In this document: piece by piece, positions 14,332-15,971 of the stretch
Layout of the letters: every line of letters begins with the position of its first letter
How positions within the stretch are numbered: position 1 is the stretch's first letter
Assembly (NCBI GenBank): GCA_934569215.1
Contig: CAKTKF010000005.1
Span: forward strand, 1 to 15,971
Length of the DNA stretch: 15,971 nt
Direction of reading: 5' to 3'
From: an uncultured Oscillospiraceae bacterium
GTDB taxonomy: Bacteria; Bacillota; Clostridia; Oscillospirales; Oscillospiraceae
Notes under the pieces: model-generated
Databases searched by the model: none
Told to the model about the DNA's origin: nothing
What the model saw: the letters and a program-made list of their open reading frames with translations, nothing else
Program-made: the position numbers and the translations under genes

Positions 14332-15393
14332 TTCCCGCTTGGGCAGCTCCACGGTAAAAACCGTCGAGCCGTTGCCGCTGTCCACCGTGGCAGTGCCGCC
14401 GTGGAGCTGCACCACCTGCTTCACCACGGCAAGGCCGATGCCGTTGCCCTCCGAGGAATGGGACTCGTCCGCCTGGTAGAATTTTCCCCAGATTTTGTTC
14501 AGCTTGTCCTTGGGGATGTCGGGGCCGTAGTTGGTGACGGTGACCGCCAGCATCTCCGCCCCCTCCGTAATCCGCACGCCGATCTCCCCATAGCTGGGGG
14601 AATACTTGATGGCATTGTCCAGCAGATTGATCCATACCTGCTTCAGCAGTTCCTCGTTGGCGCAGATGGTATATTCCGGGAATTCCAGGTCTAAGTCCAG
14701 CTCCTTGCGGCTCCACTTTTCCTCCAACAGCAGCACGCAGGCGCGAATCTGTTCCGATAAATTGAAGGTGGTCAGATCCGTTAAAATCGTCTGATTTTCC
14801 ACCTTTGTCAGGTTCATTACGTTGGTGGCCATGGCCGCCAACCGAAGGGATTCCTCCTCGATGATGGCCAGGTATTCCTCCTTCTGCGCGTCGGTGAGAT
14901 TGCCCCGGCGCAGGAGCTTGGCAAACCCGGCGATGGAGACGATGGGGGTTTTGAATTCGTGGGAAAAGTTGTTGATGAAGTCGCTTCGCAGCATCTGGGT
15001 GTTTTCCAGCTCCTCCGCCATTGCGTTGAAGCTCTCCGACAGCTCCCGAAAAACGGGGTTGTCCCCTATGACCTTACCGTAATGCATTCTGGCCGTGAAA
15101 TCCCCCGCCGCCAGCCGGTTGATGTTGTTGATCAGCCGGTTAAAGGGACGCAGCGGAATCTTTACGGTGCCGATGGCAACCAGGCTCCCCACCAGGACGC
15201 TGATCAGCAGCATCACGATCAGCATGGCAAAGCCGGAATTTCTGGGAATTTCCAGGATATCCAGCACCCCCAGCTTGGTCAGCAGGAAAGACAGCGCCGC
15301 CGTAATGAGAACCGCCGCCAGCTGAATGAGGAAAAACGCGCCGGAATAGAGCAGCGTCAGCGACCAGCGGTGCTTCCCCGGTTTTTTGCTCAT
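14320..15393 (-). CDS. Two-component sensor histidine kinase
   Basis: 357 residues. Two membrane segments (about 14-37 and 54-76) with only a short outer loop, a HAMP region around 77-130, and a HisKA domain with phospho-acceptor His145 in NFSHEFKTP. The HATPase_c domain has the N box (NLLDN, 256-260), G1 as NYGPDIP (288-294, lacking the usual DxGxG form, as in some clostridial kinases) and G2 GNGIGLAV (316-323). The start overlaps the response regulator stop as ATGA. The short outer loop suggests it senses within or near the membrane, perhaps envelope stress, rather than binding a soluble ligand; that is inference. ftsH lies directly downstream. Confidence 0.95.
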   Translation of the reverse strand: MSKKPGKHRWSLTLLYSGAFFLIQLAAVLITAALSFLLTKLGVLDILEIPRNSGFAMLIVMLLISVLVGSLVAIGTVKIPLRPFNRLINNINRLAAGDFTARMHYGKVIGDNPVFRELSESFNAMAEELENTQMLRSDFINNFSHEFKTPIVSIAGFAKLLRRGNLTDAQKEEYLAIIEEESLRLAAMATNVMNLTKVENQTILTDLTTFNLSEQIRACVLLLEEKWSRKELDLDLEFPEYTICANEELLKQVWINLLDNAIKYSPSYGEIGVRITEGAEMLAVTVTNYGPDIPKDKLNKIWGKFYQADESHSSEGNGIGLAVVKQVVQLHGGTATVDSGNGSTVFTVELPKREETA

Positions 15394-15971
15394 ACCCTCT
15401 TCACCGCCTTATAGCCCAGTCCCCGGACGGACTCGATGGTAAATTCCGGCCAGTCCTGAAAGCGCTTGCGCAGACGGCCTACGTGTACCGTCACGGTCTC
15501 CCAGCCGGTATTGGAATCCGCTCCCCAGATTTCGTCCATGAGCTGAATGCGGGTGAAAATTTTCCCTGGATAGGACAGGAGTTTATACAGAAGCAGAAAT
15601 TCCTTCTGGGGAAGCTCCTGCACCTCTCCTCTCCTACTCACCGTCAGGCAGTCGTAGTCCAGCACCACGTCTCCTACCACGATCCGGCGCTCGCTGGCAA
15701 TTTTCGCCCGGCGCAGCAACGCCTTGATCCGCCAGAGCATTTCCTCTTCGTCAATGGGCTTGGTCATATAGTCGTCGGTGCCAACCAGGAAGCCGTGCTT
15801 CTTGTCGGAGGGAAGCTCCTTGGCAGAGACCATTAAAATGGGCAGGTTGTTGTTTGTCTCCCGCAGGGTTCTGGTAAACTCATAGCCGTCCATTTTGGGC
15901 ATCATGATGTCCAGCACCACCAGATCGACGTACTCCGAGTCCATCAGCGTCAGGGCGTCCTCCCCGTTTTC
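15390..15971 (-). CDS. OmpR-family response regulator (5' end cut by right edge)
   Basis: Partial: about 193 residues visible, with the first 30 or so missing beyond the window. Receiver domain with phospho-acceptor Asp in VVLDIMMPKMDG, the conserved Ser in LMVSAK and Lys in DDYMTKPID. The C-terminal winged-helix domain (about the last 95 residues) has LPQKEFLLLYKLLS, the recognition helix in TVTVHVGRLRKRF and the ending IESVRGLGYKAVKRV typical of the family. The reading frame stays open to the window end, so the internal ATG at 15944 is not the start. Partner of the adjoining sensor kinase. Its targets are unknown. Confidence 0.95.
   Translation of the reverse strand, partial: ENGEDALTLMDSEYVDLVVLDIMMPKMDGYEFTRTLRETNNNLPILMVSAKELPSDKKHGFLVGTDDYMTKPIDEEEMLWRIKALLRRAKIASERRIVVGDVVLDYDCLTVSRRGEVQELPQKEFLLLYKLLSYPGKIFTRIQLMDEIWGADSNTGWETVTVHVGRLRKRFQDWPEFTIESVRGLGYKAVKRV

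Overview
Every gene I can support lies on the minus strand, so the window reads from right (high coordinates) to left. GC content is high. The content is typically Gram-positive: OmpR-type two-component genes, FtsH, a DegV/FakB protein, ATC-hydrolase-like (PF14196) proteins, and sugar-type ABC permeases with GTG or ATG starts and AGGAGG-type ribosome sites. A GC-rich anaerobic clostridium of the Oscillospiraceae type is the best guess. That placement is inference from gene style, not proof.

Region A (15971 to about 11455) is housekeeping and signalling. It holds a response regulator cut by the window edge, its sensor kinase (ATGA overlap), the FtsH membrane protease and a DegV-family fatty-acid-binding protein. 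A clean intrinsic terminator at 11455-11478 closes it.

Region B (about 11410 to 4544) is the most unusual part: a tightly packed ten-gene minus-strand operon. In order it encodes a shortened DUF6796-like membrane protein, a second unknown membrane protein, an alpha/beta hydrolase, a SAM methyltransferase, a GNAT acetyltransferase, an ATC-hydrolase-like protein, a full-length DUF6796-like protein, a second alpha/beta hydrolase and two more ATC-hydrolase-like proteins. Many junctions are ATGA overlaps. The leader carries a good sigma-A-type promoter, short direct repeats at the start site, a leader hairpin followed by a U-tract, and a perfect 8-bp inverted repeat that looks like an operator. 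A strong hairpin terminator closes the unit at 4546-4589. No regulator gene for it is in the window. It looks like an undescribed small-molecule modification or breakdown pathway built around three diverged members of the ATC-hydrolase family; the substrate is unknown.

Region C (about 4517 to 1) is a second operon of translationally coupled genes. It encodes two sugar-importer-type ABC permeases (MalF- and MalG-like), a HlyD/MacA-type adaptor with a long coiled coil, a MacB/FtsX-like membrane protein with no ATPase domain, and an OmpR-type response regulator cut by the left edge. No ABC ATPase or solute-binding protein is present in the window. An exact direct repeat with 11-bp period lies at the -35 position of this operon's likely promoter and could be the binding site of the response regulator it encodes.

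There is no gene-free stretch longer than 300 bases. I see no tRNA, rRNA, CRISPR array or insertion sequence.
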